From: an uncultured Polaribacter sp.
GTDB lineage: Bacteria > Bacteroidota > Bacteroidia > Flavobacteriales > Flavobacteriaceae
Direction of reading: 5' to 3'
Length of the DNA: 64,000 bases
Assembly: GCF_947503855.1 (NCBI RefSeq)
Contig: NZ_CANNFF010000009.1
Span: forward strand, 62,001-126,000
The translations under genes and the position numbers were made by a program. This document shows positions 1 to 8,174 of the stretch, piece after piece. Below the pieces are notes generated by a model. It did not search any database and was not told the origin of the DNA. It worked only from the letters and a program-made list of their open reading frames with translations. Every line of letters begins with the position of its first letter. Position 1 is the stretch's first letter.

Positions 1-159
1 CTCTAATTTAACCCCACTAACACCTGGTTGACCTCCAGACCATTTATTATAAGTCGCTTTTTCTATTTTAAACGAAGGGTTTTTAACAAATTTGTTACTA
101 CCACATTGAGAAAACCCAAGTAGTATTGTGAGTATAAATATAATTTTCATGATTTTCAT
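1..159 (-). CDS. Small lipoprotein, partial (3' end outside window)
   Basis: The first 53 codons are present and the gene runs off the left edge. Two in-frame ATGs lie at 159 and 150. A short hydrophobic segment is followed by a lipobox-like FSQC, with the predicted lipidated cysteine near residue 19, so it is probably exported and anchored in a membrane. The visible mature part (SNKFVKNPSF, then WSGGQPGVSG) matches no family I can name. It starts 54 bases downstream of the GH53 gene on the same strand and could be co-transcribed with it. CAAATGTA at 187-194 is a minus-strand -7 box (TACATTTG), without a visible -33 partner. Function unknown. Confidence 0.6.
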   Translation of the reverse strand, partial: MKIMKIIFILTILLGFSQCGSNKFVKNPSFKIEKATYNKWSGGQPGVSGVKLE

Positions 160-212
160 TTTATTTTAATTTATATAGAGCTGTTCAAATGTAATGCCAA
201 ATAACGAGTTTT

Positions 213-1358
213 TTAGGGCTGGTTGTAAAAATTCATTCCTTTTGTGGGTACAGAATTTGCATCAAACAATGTTGCATTGTCCCAATGAGAACCTTTTCCC
301 CAACGTGTACTACAATTATTAGCAACCCAAGCAGGTTCCCAATAAACCAATCCTTTTGCACCTGCATTTTTTAGTGCTTTTTTAAGGTCTAATAAATATT
401 TTAATTGTCCTTCTTGGGTTGCTTTATAACCATCAATTAAAGCATCAGCACCTAAAATATTACCAGCTGCATCTGCATTTTCTATTGTAAAAGGATAAGC
501 AGTTTCTACAACCATTAACTTTTTATTGTATGTTTTAATAAGCGTTTTAAAAGCTTCTGAGGCTTCTTGTAAATTATAAGTAGACCATTTTGGATAATAG
601 GAAAGCCCAATCCAATCAAAATCTACCACATTATTTTCTTTTGCTTGTTTAAACCACCAAATTGCATTTTCTGGTTGTGCAATGTGTAGCATAATTTCTA
701 TGTTTTTATCTACATCTTTAGAAATGTTTCTTACAGCTTTAATGCCTTTGTTTAATAGATAAGCATTTCTAGACCAATTCATAGCACTAGGTTTATCATC
801 TTTTTGAAGAATCATTATATTGGTTTCGTTACCAACTTGAACCATGTCTGGTAATAAGTTTTTGTTATAAAGGTTTTGTAAAGTTTTATAAGTGTAGTTA
901 TAAATAGAGTCGCCCAATTTTGCAGTATTGTCTACAACTTCTAACCAAGCAGCAGGAATTTCTTGTTTGTTTGGGTCTGCCCAATCGTCAGAATAATGAA
1001 AATCTAACAACACCTTCATTTTAGCGTTTTTTGCTCTGGCGATTGTTTTTTCTACATCTTTAAAATTAGAGTAATTTGTCCAAGTGGGGTTGTGCCACAA
1101 CCTAACTCTTACCAAGTTTGCACCTTCATTGGCAAAAATTGTAAATGGATCTGTAGTTTCTTTTTGATCATTTTTAAAAATAGCGTTGCAATTTTCCATT
1201 TCATTTACATAAGATAAGTCAGCGCCTAAATAGAAATCAATTGCTGTTGTTTCTTCAAATTCAGTTTCTATATTAAGATCTTGTATCTTTTCTTCGGATG
1301 AATGACAAGCAACCAAAAAAAAGCTAAAGAATAATATATATATGAAAGTGTTTTTCAT
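213..1358 (-). CDS. Arabinogalactan endo-beta-1,4-galactanase, GH53 lipoprotein
   Basis: This is a 381-residue lipoprotein (signal ending LVAC, lipidated Cys18) with a GH53 TIM barrel. Family signatures are GADLSY near 45-50, VRLWHNP near 85-91, LDFHYSDDWADP near 118-129, VQVGNETN with the acid/base Glu178, and VVETAYPF with the nucleophile Glu285. GH53 enzymes cut beta-1,4-galactan, a pectin side chain. The lipid anchor suggests action at the cell surface or in the periplasm. No SusC/SusD pair or other carbohydrate enzyme lies next to it, so either the locus continues past the left edge or the gene stands alone. Family assignment is firm; substrate is inferred from the family. Confidence 0.93.
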   Translation of the reverse strand: MKNTFIYILFFSFFLVACHSSEEKIQDLNIETEFEETTAIDFYLGADLSYVNEMENCNAIFKNDQKETTDPFTIFANEGANLVRVRLWHNPTWTNYSNFKDVEKTIARAKNAKMKVLLDFHYSDDWADPNKQEIPAAWLEVVDNTAKLGDSIYNYTYKTLQNLYNKNLLPDMVQVGNETNIMILQKDDKPSAMNWSRNAYLLNKGIKAVRNISKDVDKNIEIMLHIAQPENAIWWFKQAKENNVVDFDWIGLSYYPKWSTYNLQEASEAFKTLIKTYNKKLMVVETAYPFTIENADAAGNILGADALIDGYKATQEGQLKYLLDLKKALKNAGAKGLVYWEPAWVANNCSTRWGKGSHWDNATLFDANSVPTKGMNFYNQP

Positions 1359-1444
1359 GTTTACTGATTTTATAATAGTATTAAATTTACATAATTTTTA
1401 TATAAAAGTTTCATTTTAAAACATTTTACTACTGTTTTTAACAT

Positions 1445-1475
1445 ACAAAATCCACTTTTTAAAAGTGGATTTTGT
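1445..1475. terminator. Perfect 15-bp inverted repeat, likely terminator of ssb
   Basis: ACAAAATCCACTTTT and its exact complement are separated by one base. In practice the central T/A run forms the loop and leaves an ACAAAATCCAC/GTGGATTTTGT stem. It lies 22 bases past the ssb stop and upstream of the GH53 start. No strong T-run follows on the minus strand, so termination is likely but not certain. Confidence 0.55.
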
Positions 1476-1496
1476 GCTTTTTGATATTAAGTTTCC

Positions 1497-1835
1497 TTAT
1501 TGTTTTCCTCCCAACATCAACAATTCGTTTACTAAAATTTCTGTAACATAACGCTTTTCTCCTGTTTCTGTATGATAGGTTCTGTTTGTTAATTTACCTT
1601 CTACAGCAATTTCTTGTCCTTTATTTACGTAGTTTTCTACCACGTTTACTAAACCACCTTTTATAATGATGTTGTGCCAAAAAGCACGCTCTATTTTGTT
1701 ACCGGATTTGTCTTTATAACTATCGTCTGTAGCTAAAGAAAATTTTGCCATTTTGTTACCATCTTTAAAGGTTACAATTTCTGGATCTTGACCTAATCTA
1801 CCAATTAATTGTACTTTGTTTCTTAACGTATTCAT
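1497..1835 (-). CDS. ssb: Single-stranded DNA-binding protein (short form)
   Basis: This 112-residue protein is essentially one OB fold. It opens with NKVQLIGRLGQDPE and continues through KMAKFSLATDDSY, FWHNIIIKG, YVNKGQEIAVEGKLTNR and RYVTEILVNEL, all typical of bacterial SSB. It binds single-stranded DNA in replication and repair. It lacks the flexible linker and acidic C-terminal tip (usually ending DDDIPF-like) through which housekeeping SSBs recruit partners, and ends LMLGGKQ. It may therefore be a second, specialised copy, with a full-length ssb elsewhere. It is monocistronic between an inverted repeat at 1445-1475 and a 185-base upstream region. Confidence 0.92.
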   Translation of the reverse strand: MNTLRNKVQLIGRLGQDPEIVTFKDGNKMAKFSLATDDSYKDKSGNKIERAFWHNIIIKGGLVNVVENYVNKGQEIAVEGKLTNRTYHTETGEKRYVTEILVNELLMLGGKQ

Positions 1836-2001
1836 AAGATAAGTTTTTGTGCACTTGTTTTTTTGTGCAGGTTTATAATTTATGTTTTGTTAATTAAATA
1901 CCAAAAGTTGTTCAGTACTAATAACATTGCAAAGTTGCGATACGATTAAAGTTGTATTCGGTTAGAAAACAATTACTTTCGGTTGTAATTATTTGTAGTC
2001 G

Positions 2002-2031
2002 TTTGTAAACGAATAATTTATTGTATATTTA
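2002..2031 (+). promoter_or_regulatory. Promoter of the small zinc-finger gene (TTTG-N18-TATATTTA)
   Basis: TTTG at 2002-2005 and TATATTTA at 2024-2031 are spaced by 18 bases, close to the Bacteroidota TTTG-N19-TAnnTTTG consensus with one mismatch in the -7 box. The predicted start point falls at about 2037, on the ATG at 2036. This argues for an almost leaderless mRNA and against an upstream TTG start at 2021. Confidence 0.55.
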
Positions 2032-2035
2032 TCAA

Positions 2036-2389
2036 ATGGAAAACAGAGAATGTTTAGAGTGTAAAGAACCCGTAAAAGGTAGAATAGACAAGAAATTTTG
2101 CTCAGATTATTGCAGAAATGCCTATAACAATCGTGTAAACAAAGACAGTAAAAACTTAATTAGAAATATAAATAATAGACTTAGAAAAAATTATAAAATT
2201 TTATCGGAATTAAATGTTTCTGGTAAAACCAAGGTGTCTAGAACTAGGTTGTATGACAAAGGTTTTGATTTTCAATTTTTTACATCTATCTATAAAACTA
2301 AAACCGGCAACACCTATTTTTATATTTATGACCAAGGTTATTTGGCTTTAGAAAATGAAACTTTTTTATTAATTAAAAAAGAAAGGTAA
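2036..2389 (+). CDS. Small zinc-ribbon protein of unknown function
   Basis: A 117-residue basic protein. The N-terminus has a four-cysteine knuckle: CLEC near residues 5-8, then CSDYC near 22-26 (CX2C-X13-CX3C), as in DUF2116-type zinc ribbons. A lysine-rich linker follows, then a region with FDFQFFTSIYKTKTGNTYF and YDQGYLALEN that resembles a small beta-rich domain. I chose the ATG at 2036 because a TTG at 2021 would lie inside the predicted promoter. The zinc knuckle plus basic stretch suggests nucleic-acid or protein binding, but no pathway can be assigned. It stands alone between ssb, transcribed away from it, and a convergent CBS gene. Confidence 0.8.
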   Translation: MENRECLECKEPVKGRIDKKFCSDYCRNAYNNRVNKDSKNLIRNINNRLRKNYKILSELNVSGKTKVSRTRLYDKGFDFQFFTSIYKTKTGNTYFYIYDQGYLALENETFLLIKKER

Positions 2390-2511
2390 AGTATTGAAAT
2401 AGAATAGTTTAATTAACTTAATTTCCAAAAAATTACAAATACTAGCGTTCTAAAACAGAAAAATTAATAATTACATACCTACCCAATGTAAGTTCTAAAA
2501 GATCGTTGTAG

Positions 2512-2979
2512 CTATTTCCAAGTATTTCCTTTTACTTTAATTGCGGCTTTTAAAACATCTTTCTGACTTAATTGCCCAATTAATTTGCCATTATCTATCA
2601 CAGGAAATCTTCTTCTACGAGAAGAAATAAATTTAAATGCAGCATCAAAAATATTCATATTTTTATCAATAATATCTACATCTGTAACCATGTATTTTCC
2701 TACTGTATTGTTTGTATCCGAAGGCATGTTGTAGTATTTACTTTCAGAGATGTGTTTAATACAATCCGTTTCAGAAATAATACCAATCAACTCGTTTTTA
2801 TCATTTACAACGGGTCCACCAGAAATTTTATTTGCAATTAGTTGCGCAATAACATGGTCTAAAGAATCTTCTGCTTTAAATGTAATTAAATTGGTCGTCA
2901 TATAATCAGATACCAAAATTTGCTCTTCTTCTTTTCTTTGATTTGAATCTCTTTTTCCTTGAAAACTTTTAATACCCAT
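2512..2979 (-). CDS. CBS-domain pair protein
   Basis: 155 residues. After a short basic N-terminus there are two CBS motifs: VSDYMTTNLITFKAEDSLDHV to about residue 80 (with GGPVVNDKNELIGIISETDC), and VGKYMVTDVDIIDKNMNIFDAAF to about 145 (with RRRFPVIDNGKLIGQLSQKDVL). Tandem CBS domains bind adenine nucleotides and act as energy or ligand sensors. No enzymatic or membrane domain is fused, so it is a stand-alone sensor of unknown partner. TAACTTTA on the minus strand at 3003-3010 is a 7/8 match to the -7 box. Monocistronic, divergent from the M28 peptidase. Confidence 0.88.
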   Translation of the reverse strand: MGIKSFQGKRDSNQRKEEEQILVSDYMTTNLITFKAEDSLDHVIAQLIANKISGGPVVNDKNELIGIISETDCIKHISESKYYNMPSDTNNTVGKYMVTDVDIIDKNMNIFDAAFKFISSRRRRFPVIDNGKLIGQLSQKDVLKAAIKVKGNTWK

Positions 2980-3083
2980 AATAACAGTTGTTTAGTTTGA
3001 ACTAAAGTTAGCAAAATTTCTGTTTTGTTATACTTTTTTTAACAAGTTTTTTTTTTTCATACATTTATAAAAAACATTTTTTT

Positions 3084-5381
3084 ATGAAAAGATTTTCTAC
3101 CATTGTTTCTATTATTATCATTTTAGGGGTTATTTACTGGAGTTTTTCAGATTTAAAACCTTCACTAAATACTGATAAAAACGTTTCAAAAACAGCATTT
3201 TCTATAGAGAATGCCCTATTTCATTTAAAAAATATTTCTAAAGAAGCACATTATACAGGTGCAAAAGAGCATAAAAAAGTCCAGAATTATATTGTAAAAG
3301 AATTAAAAAAATTGGGTTTAGAGGTAGAAATACAAACCCAAACAGCCATCAACAAAAAATGGTTAGCAGCCACAACTGCAGAAAATATTATTGCAAAAAT
3401 TAAGGGTACAACAACCGGAAAAGCTTTAATGCTTTTAACGCATTATGATTCTAATCCACACTCTTCTTTAGGTGCAAGTGATGCTGGCTCTGGAGTTGTT
3501 ACTATATTAGAAGGTATAAGAGCTTTTTTAGCAAAAAACCAAACACCTAAAAATGACATTATTATTCTTATTACTGATGCTGAAGAATTGGGTTTGTTAG
3601 GTGCACAAGCTTTTGTAGATACACATACTTTAACAAAAGATGTGGGTTTAATTTTAAATTTTGAAGCTAGAGGAAGTGGTGGTCCAAGTTACGTTTTAAT
3701 GGAAACCAATGGTAAAAACAGTAAATTATTAAGTGAGTTTATTGCTGCAAAACCCAATTTTCCAGCCGCAAATTCTTTAATGTATTCTATATATAAAAAA
3801 TTACCAAACGATACAGATTTAACCGTTTTTAGAGAAGATGCCAATATTAACGGTTTTAATTTTGCTTTTATTGGAGATCACTTCGATTATCATACAGCAC
3901 AAGATTCTTACGAAAGTTTAGATAGAGAAACCTTGCTACATCAAGCAGATTATTTTACAACAACTCTTAAGCATTTTTCCAATTGTAATTTAGAAAATTT
4001 AAATTCCGATGAAGATTTTGTGTACGTAAATTTTCCGTTTATAAAATTACTTAGTTATCCTTTTTCTTGGGTTACTCCTATGCTAATCACTTGTGTAATT
4101 GTTTTTTTACTATTACTTTTTTTTGGGATCTCTTTAAATAAAATAGCTGTAAAAAACACTTTAAGAGGTTTTATTCCTTTTTTAGTGGCTCTTATTTTAT
4201 GTGGTGGAATTTCTTTTAGTTTATGGAAGTTATTACTTGTAATACACCCACAATACAATGATATTTTACATGGTTTTACTTACAATGGTTATACCTACAT
4301 TACTGCTTTTGTATTTTTAAATTTATGGATATTATTCACCATTTACAAAAGGACTTCTAAAGTAGAAAAACCAATAAATTTATTAATTGCACCGATCTTC
4401 TTTTGGTTGATTATTAATTTTATAATAAGCATTTATTTAAAAGGTGCAGGCTTTTTTATTATTCCTGTTATTAGTGCATTATTAATTTTAGCAATTAGCA
4501 TTTTTATGGATTTAGAAGAAAAAACAAAACGCATTTTATGCACCATTTTATCTATACCTACCATTTATATTTTTGCACCTTTGGTAAAAATGTTTCCTGT
4601 AGGTTTGGGTTTAAAAATCTTATTTGTAAGTGCCCTTTTTATAGTATTGGTTTTTGGATTAATGATTTTAAGTTTTCATCAAAAAAAATCTTTTTGGACC
4701 CAAAAATGGAGTGCTATTTTAGCAATTATCTTTTTTGGAATAGCCACTTATAACAGTGGCTTTTCAATAGAAAACAAAAAACCCAACAGTATTGTATATA
4801 TTGAGAATTCTGATGATAAAACTGCTTATTTTGGTACTTATAACAGTACTTTAGATAGTTATACTGAGCAAGTTTTTAATGGCAATTTTACAAAAGGTAG
4901 CATACAAAATGCAGAAACTAAAAGTAAATACAATACACGCTTTACTTATCATAAAAAAACAGCTTTTAAAAATATTGTTTCGTCTGAAATTATTACAGAA
5001 ATAGATACGATAATTGGCAAAAAACGCTTTATAGAATTAACCATAATACCGAATAGAAAACTAAATAAGTTAGAATTTATAACCAAAAACAAACTAACCT
5101 TAAAACAGTTTAAAGTAAACGATGTTTTAGTTAATAATGGTAAAAATTACACTCTAAAAAGTGGTACTTTTTTGGTGTATCATTTAGCCAATTCAGATAA
5201 AGAACTCACACTTTCTTTTACTATGAATACTGATGAAAAATTAGAAATTATACTAAATGAAATTTCTTGTGATTTATTATCGAACAAAAACTTTAACATA
5301 AAACCAAGAACTGAAGCAATGATGCCCATGCCTTTTGTAACCAATGATGCTATTATTATCTCTAAAAAATTGAGTTTGTAA
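3084..5381 (+). CDS. M28 family zinc aminopeptidase with C-terminal membrane domain
   Basis: 765 residues. An N-terminal hydrophobic anchor (about 6-22) precedes the M28 catalytic domain. Its expected zinc ligands are visible: His120 in LTHYDSNPH, bridging Asp133 in ASDAGSG, Glu167/Glu168 in TDAEELGLLG, Glu194 in NFEARGSGG and His270 in FDYHTAQDS. From about residue 315 to 565 there are roughly eight hydrophobic segments, then a soluble C-terminal domain. The layout matches Bacteroidota M28 proteins related to vacuolar membrane proteases. The catalytic domain should face the periplasm and trim N-terminal residues from peptides. The physiological substrate is unknown. Convergent with pyk across a terminator. 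Confidence 0.9.
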   Translation: MKRFSTIVSIIIILGVIYWSFSDLKPSLNTDKNVSKTAFSIENALFHLKNISKEAHYTGAKEHKKVQNYIVKELKKLGLEVEIQTQTAINKKWLAATTAENIIAKIKGTTTGKALMLLTHYDSNPHSSLGASDAGSGVVTILEGIRAFLAKNQTPKNDIIILITDAEELGLLGAQAFVDTHTLTKDVGLILNFEARGSGGPSYVLMETNGKNSKLLSEFIAAKPNFPAANSLMYSIYKKLPNDTDLTVFREDANINGFNFAFIGDHFDYHTAQDSYESLDRETLLHQADYFTTTLKHFSNCNLENLNSDEDFVYVNFPFIKLLSYPFSWVTPMLITCVIVFLLLLFFGISLNKIAVKNTLRGFIPFLVALILCGGISFSLWKLLLVIHPQYNDILHGFTYNGYTYITAFVFLNLWILFTIYKRTSKVEKPINLLIAPIFFWLIINFIISIYLKGAGFFIIPVISALLILAISIFMDLEEKTKRILCTILSIPTIYIFAPLVKMFPVGLGLKILFVSALFIVLVFGLMILSFHQKKSFWTQKWSAILAIIFFGIATYNSGFSIENKKPNSIVYIENSDDKTAYFGTYNSTLDSYTEQVFNGNFTKGSIQNAETKSKYNTRFTYHKKTAFKNIVSSEIITEIDTIIGKKRFIELTIIPNRKLNKLEFITKNKLTLKQFKVNDVLVNNGKNYTLKSGTFLVYHLANSDKELTLSFTMNTDEKLEIILNEISCDLLSNKNFNIKPRTEAMMPMPFVTNDAIIISKKLSL

Positions 5382-5387
5382 AAACAA

Positions 5388-5420
5388 AAAAGCATTCTAA
5401 AAAATTATTAGAATGCTTTT
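5388..5420. terminator. Bidirectional intrinsic terminator between M28 gene and pyk
   Basis: A perfect 13-bp stem (AAAAGCATTCTAA with its complement) and a 7-base loop lie between two convergent stop codons. The A-run on one side and T-run on the other let it work on both strands. Confidence 0.85.
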
Positions 5421-5443
5421 TAATATTTTGAGTTTATAAATTC

Positions 5444-6871
5444 TTACTCGATCTCAGAAACACGCATGGTATTTACCATACCTTGTGCTTCAACTGGCAT
5501 AGAGGTAAGGTTAATCATTAAGTCTCCTTCTTTAACATAACCTTGTTCTTTAGATATTTTATTAATATCTACAACCGTACCATCTGTACTTAGATTTTTA
5601 TCGTAATAAAAAGCTCTAACACCCCAAAGTAAGTTTAGTTTTCCTAAAATTCTTTTTTCTGATGAAAAGGCTAATATTTTAGCTTGTGGTCTCCATGCAG
5701 AAATTTGAAATGCTGTATAACCACTTCTTGTTAAGGTAGAAATTGCTTTTGCATCAATATCATTTGCCATTAATGCTGCATGATGACAAACCGATTTTGT
5801 AATAAATCTATTGGTTCTAATGTGTGGTGCTTCATGTGGCACTTTTATCATTCTAGAGTTTTCTACACTAGCAATAATTTCTGACATTTTTTGAATAACT
5901 CTAACAGGGTGCTTCCCAACAGAAGTTTCTCCAGAAAGCATTACTGCATCAGCACCATCCATAATAGAATTGGCAACATCATTTACCTCTGCTCTTGTTG
6001 GTACAGAGTTTTCAATCATTGTTTCCATCATTTGAGTTGCAATAATTACAGGTATTCTTGCTCTTTTTGCACGTCTTACCAATTTTTTCTGAATTAATGG
6101 TACATCTTGCATTGGTATTTCTACTCCTAAATCTCCACGAGCAACCATTAAACCGTCACAATAAGGTATTAATGAATCTAAGTTTTTAACAGCTTCTGGC
6201 TTTTCTATTTTTGCAATTACAGGTACTCTATATTCTGAGTGTTGGTCTATTAAATCGCGTAACATTCTTAAATCTTCTGGTGTTCTAACAAAAGATAAAG
6301 CCATCCAATCTACTTCTAAACCTAAAGCAAAAACAGCATCTTCCATATCTTTTTCTGTAAGAGCTGGTAAAGAAATTGCAGTGTTTGGTAAGTTTACTCC
6401 TTTTTTAGATTTTAAAGGACCTCCCACTATTGTTTTTACAACTACTTCTTTGTCTTTATCTGTTGATATTACTTCGAATAATAGTTTACCATCGTCTACT
6501 AAAATTTGTTCTCCTACTTTTACGTCTTTTGGAAAACGTTGGTAGGTCATAAATGCTTTTTCTTTAGTTCCTGTACATTTTTCTGTGGTAAATGTAAAAG
6601 TGTCTCCATCATTTAAAACCACACCATCTTCAATAACTCCAACACGTAACTTTGGACCTTGTAAATCTGCTAAAATGGCTACATTGTATCCATTTTCTTT
6701 ATTAATCTCTCTAATAGTTTTTACAGTTTCTCTTACGTTATCATATTCTGCATGAGAAAAGTTTATTCTAAATACATTTACACCTTCTTTGGCTAATTTT
6801 GTTAGAATTTCTTTAGATCCTGTTGCGGGTCCTAAGGTTGCAACTATTTTTGTTTTTTTATAATCTACCAT
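5444..6871 (-). CDS. pyk: Pyruvate kinase
   Basis: 475 residues, the usual length for a bacterial PK lacking the extra C-terminal domain. Signatures are KIVATLGPAT at the N-terminus, VFRINFSHA, LADLQGPKLRVG, the active-site stretch VPVIAKIEKPEAV, GLMVARGDLGVEIP, IATQMMETMI and DAVMLSGETSVGKHP. It converts phosphoenolpyruvate and ADP to pyruvate and ATP in the cytoplasm. The IPExxxVDY-family gene ends 1 base upstream, so the two are almost certainly one transcript; this pairing recurs in Bacteroidota. Confidence 0.97.
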   Translation of the reverse strand: MVDYKKTKIVATLGPATGSKEILTKLAKEGVNVFRINFSHAEYDNVRETVKTIREINKENGYNVAILADLQGPKLRVGVIEDGVVLNDGDTFTFTTEKCTGTKEKAFMTYQRFPKDVKVGEQILVDDGKLLFEVISTDKDKEVVVKTIVGGPLKSKKGVNLPNTAISLPALTEKDMEDAVFALGLEVDWMALSFVRTPEDLRMLRDLIDQHSEYRVPVIAKIEKPEAVKNLDSLIPYCDGLMVARGDLGVEIPMQDVPLIQKKLVRRAKRARIPVIIATQMMETMIENSVPTRAEVNDVANSIMDGADAVMLSGETSVGKHPVRVIQKMSEIIASVENSRMIKVPHEAPHIRTNRFITKSVCHHAALMANDIDAKAISTLTRSGYTAFQISAWRPQAKILAFSSEKRILGKLNLLWGVRAFYYDKNLSTDGTVVDINKISKEQGYVKEGDLMINLTSMPVEAQGMVNTMRVSEIE

Positions 6872-6872
6872 A

Positions 6873-7343
6873 TTAAAATATTAAAAAGTCTTTAGACTTT
6901 AATGTGTTTTTATCAATTGTATAAGAGGTTATTACTTGCTCTATATTTTTTATTTTTTGCACTATGTTTAACACATAATGAGGTGCTATTTCTCCAGATA
7001 TTTTAATAAAATAATCAACTTTCTTTTTTTCTGGAATTAAGTACAATTTTGTTTCGGTTGTTAATAATAATTCGTTTGCTGTTGTTTTATTTTCTTTTTT
7101 AAAGCTATTTGCAATTAAAAACCACTCAAAATCATATTTCTTATGTAAAAAATTAAATATAGAAAAAGAAAGTTTGTTTTTATTTTTTTTAAACTCTAAA
7201 TCTTTGTTAGATTTAGCAAAACGAGTATCTAAGTTTTTATTTAATAAATATGCAAGTCTGTAGTCTTCTAAAGCTGAATGGATACCAATTAACGAGTACT
7301 CGTCTTCATAAAAATCTTCTAAACCTAAAGTATGTATTTGCAT
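6873..7343 (-). CDS. IPExxxVDY family protein
   Basis: 156 residues, cytoplasmic, no signal or membrane segment. The signature LIPEKKKVDYFIKI lies around residues 105-118 and defines this uncharacterised Bacteroidota family. The N-terminal half contains FYEDEYSLIGIHSALEDYRLAYLLN, which looks like an alpha-helical domain. It sits directly upstream of pyk with a one-base gap, so a role linked to pyruvate kinase or its expression is possible but untested. TACATTTT on the minus strand at 7350-7357 is a 7/8 -7 box close to the ATG, predicting a leaderless transcript. Confidence 0.85.
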   Translation of the reverse strand: MQIHTLGLEDFYEDEYSLIGIHSALEDYRLAYLLNKNLDTRFAKSNKDLEFKKNKNKLSFSIFNFLHKKYDFEWFLIANSFKKENKTTANELLLTTETKLYLIPEKKKVDYFIKISGEIAPHYVLNIVQKIKNIEQVITSYTIDKNTLKSKDFLIF

Positions 7344-7433
7344 AAATAGAAAATGTACTTATAGTTTTTAACACGGCTAAATTACTAATAGTTTGCCGAT
7401 TTTCTTTGTTAATTTAACGAAAACGTTATCGTG

Positions 7434-8171
7434 TTAGTCTAAAGAAATTTGATTTTGAAATGCAAAATAGACTCTTTTAGAGGCTTGCTCCTCTGCTTTT
7501 TTCTTTGATGTAGCTCTACCTTTGGCTATTTGCTCTCCATCTATACTTACTTTTACACTAAAATGTTTTACTGGTTCGTTACCAGTATCTTCGTATGTGT
7601 CAAAATTATAGATTTTCTTTTGTTTTTGACACCATTCTATAATTAACCCTTTGTAACTAGTAATTTTACCTTCTAATTTTTCTATATCTACATAAGGTAG
7701 AATGACATTTTTGTAAATAAATTTTTGACAAAAATTATATCCTTTGTCTAAATAAATAGCTCCAATTAAAGCTTCAAATATATTACCATGTATGTTGTCT
7801 CCAACATTGGTTTGGTCTATATTACTTTTTACAAAACGAATAAGGTTTAAGTCTTTTCCTAATTCGTTTAAATGCTCTCTGCTAACAATTTTAGAGCGCA
7901 TTTGGGTTAAATAACCTTCTGAACCTTCTGGTACTTTTTTGTACAAATAAGCTGCAATTACAGAGCCTAAAATAGAATCTCCTAAAAACTCTAATCTTTC
8001 GTAGTTTATAGGGTTGCCTTTTCTATCTAACATTTGCACAGACCTGTGTGTAAATGCTTTTTTGTATTTGTTTATATTTTTGGGAGAAAAATTAAGTAGT
8101 TTTTTTAATTCGCTGCGCAGTTCCAAGTCTTCTTCAGACCGAGTTTGCACTATTTTACGAATAAAATTCAT
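7434..8171 (-). CDS. rnc: Ribonuclease III
   Basis: 245 residues. The catalytic domain has the family signature NYERLEFLGDSILG with Glu61 and Asp65, and the second acidic pair Asp125 and Glu133 in GDNIHGNIFEALIGAIYLD. A double-stranded RNA-binding domain follows from about residue 170 (SYKGLIIEWCQKQ to GRATSKKKAEEQASKR). It cleaves double-stranded RNA, notably in rRNA maturation. It is third in the order acpP-fabF-rnc, three bases after fabF, a common arrangement in Bacteroidota. Confidence 0.97.
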   Translation of the reverse strand: MNFIRKIVQTRSEEDLELRSELKKLLNFSPKNINKYKKAFTHRSVQMLDRKGNPINYERLEFLGDSILGSVIAAYLYKKVPEGSEGYLTQMRSKIVSREHLNELGKDLNLIRFVKSNIDQTNVGDNIHGNIFEALIGAIYLDKGYNFCQKFIYKNVILPYVDIEKLEGKITSYKGLIIEWCQKQKKIYNFDTYEDTGNEPVKHFSVKVSIDGEQIAKGRATSKKKAEEQASKRVYFAFQNQISLD

Positions 8172-8174
8172 AGA

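Noticed and set aside
2021..2035. TTG start giving MYIYQ before the zinc-finger protein
   Set aside because: These bases form part of the predicted -7 box, and the ATG at 2036 gives a complete protein.
4055..4258. Open frame opposite the M28 peptidase gene
   Set aside because: It is antisense to a hydrophobic membrane region, where such shadows are frequent; the protein is low-complexity.
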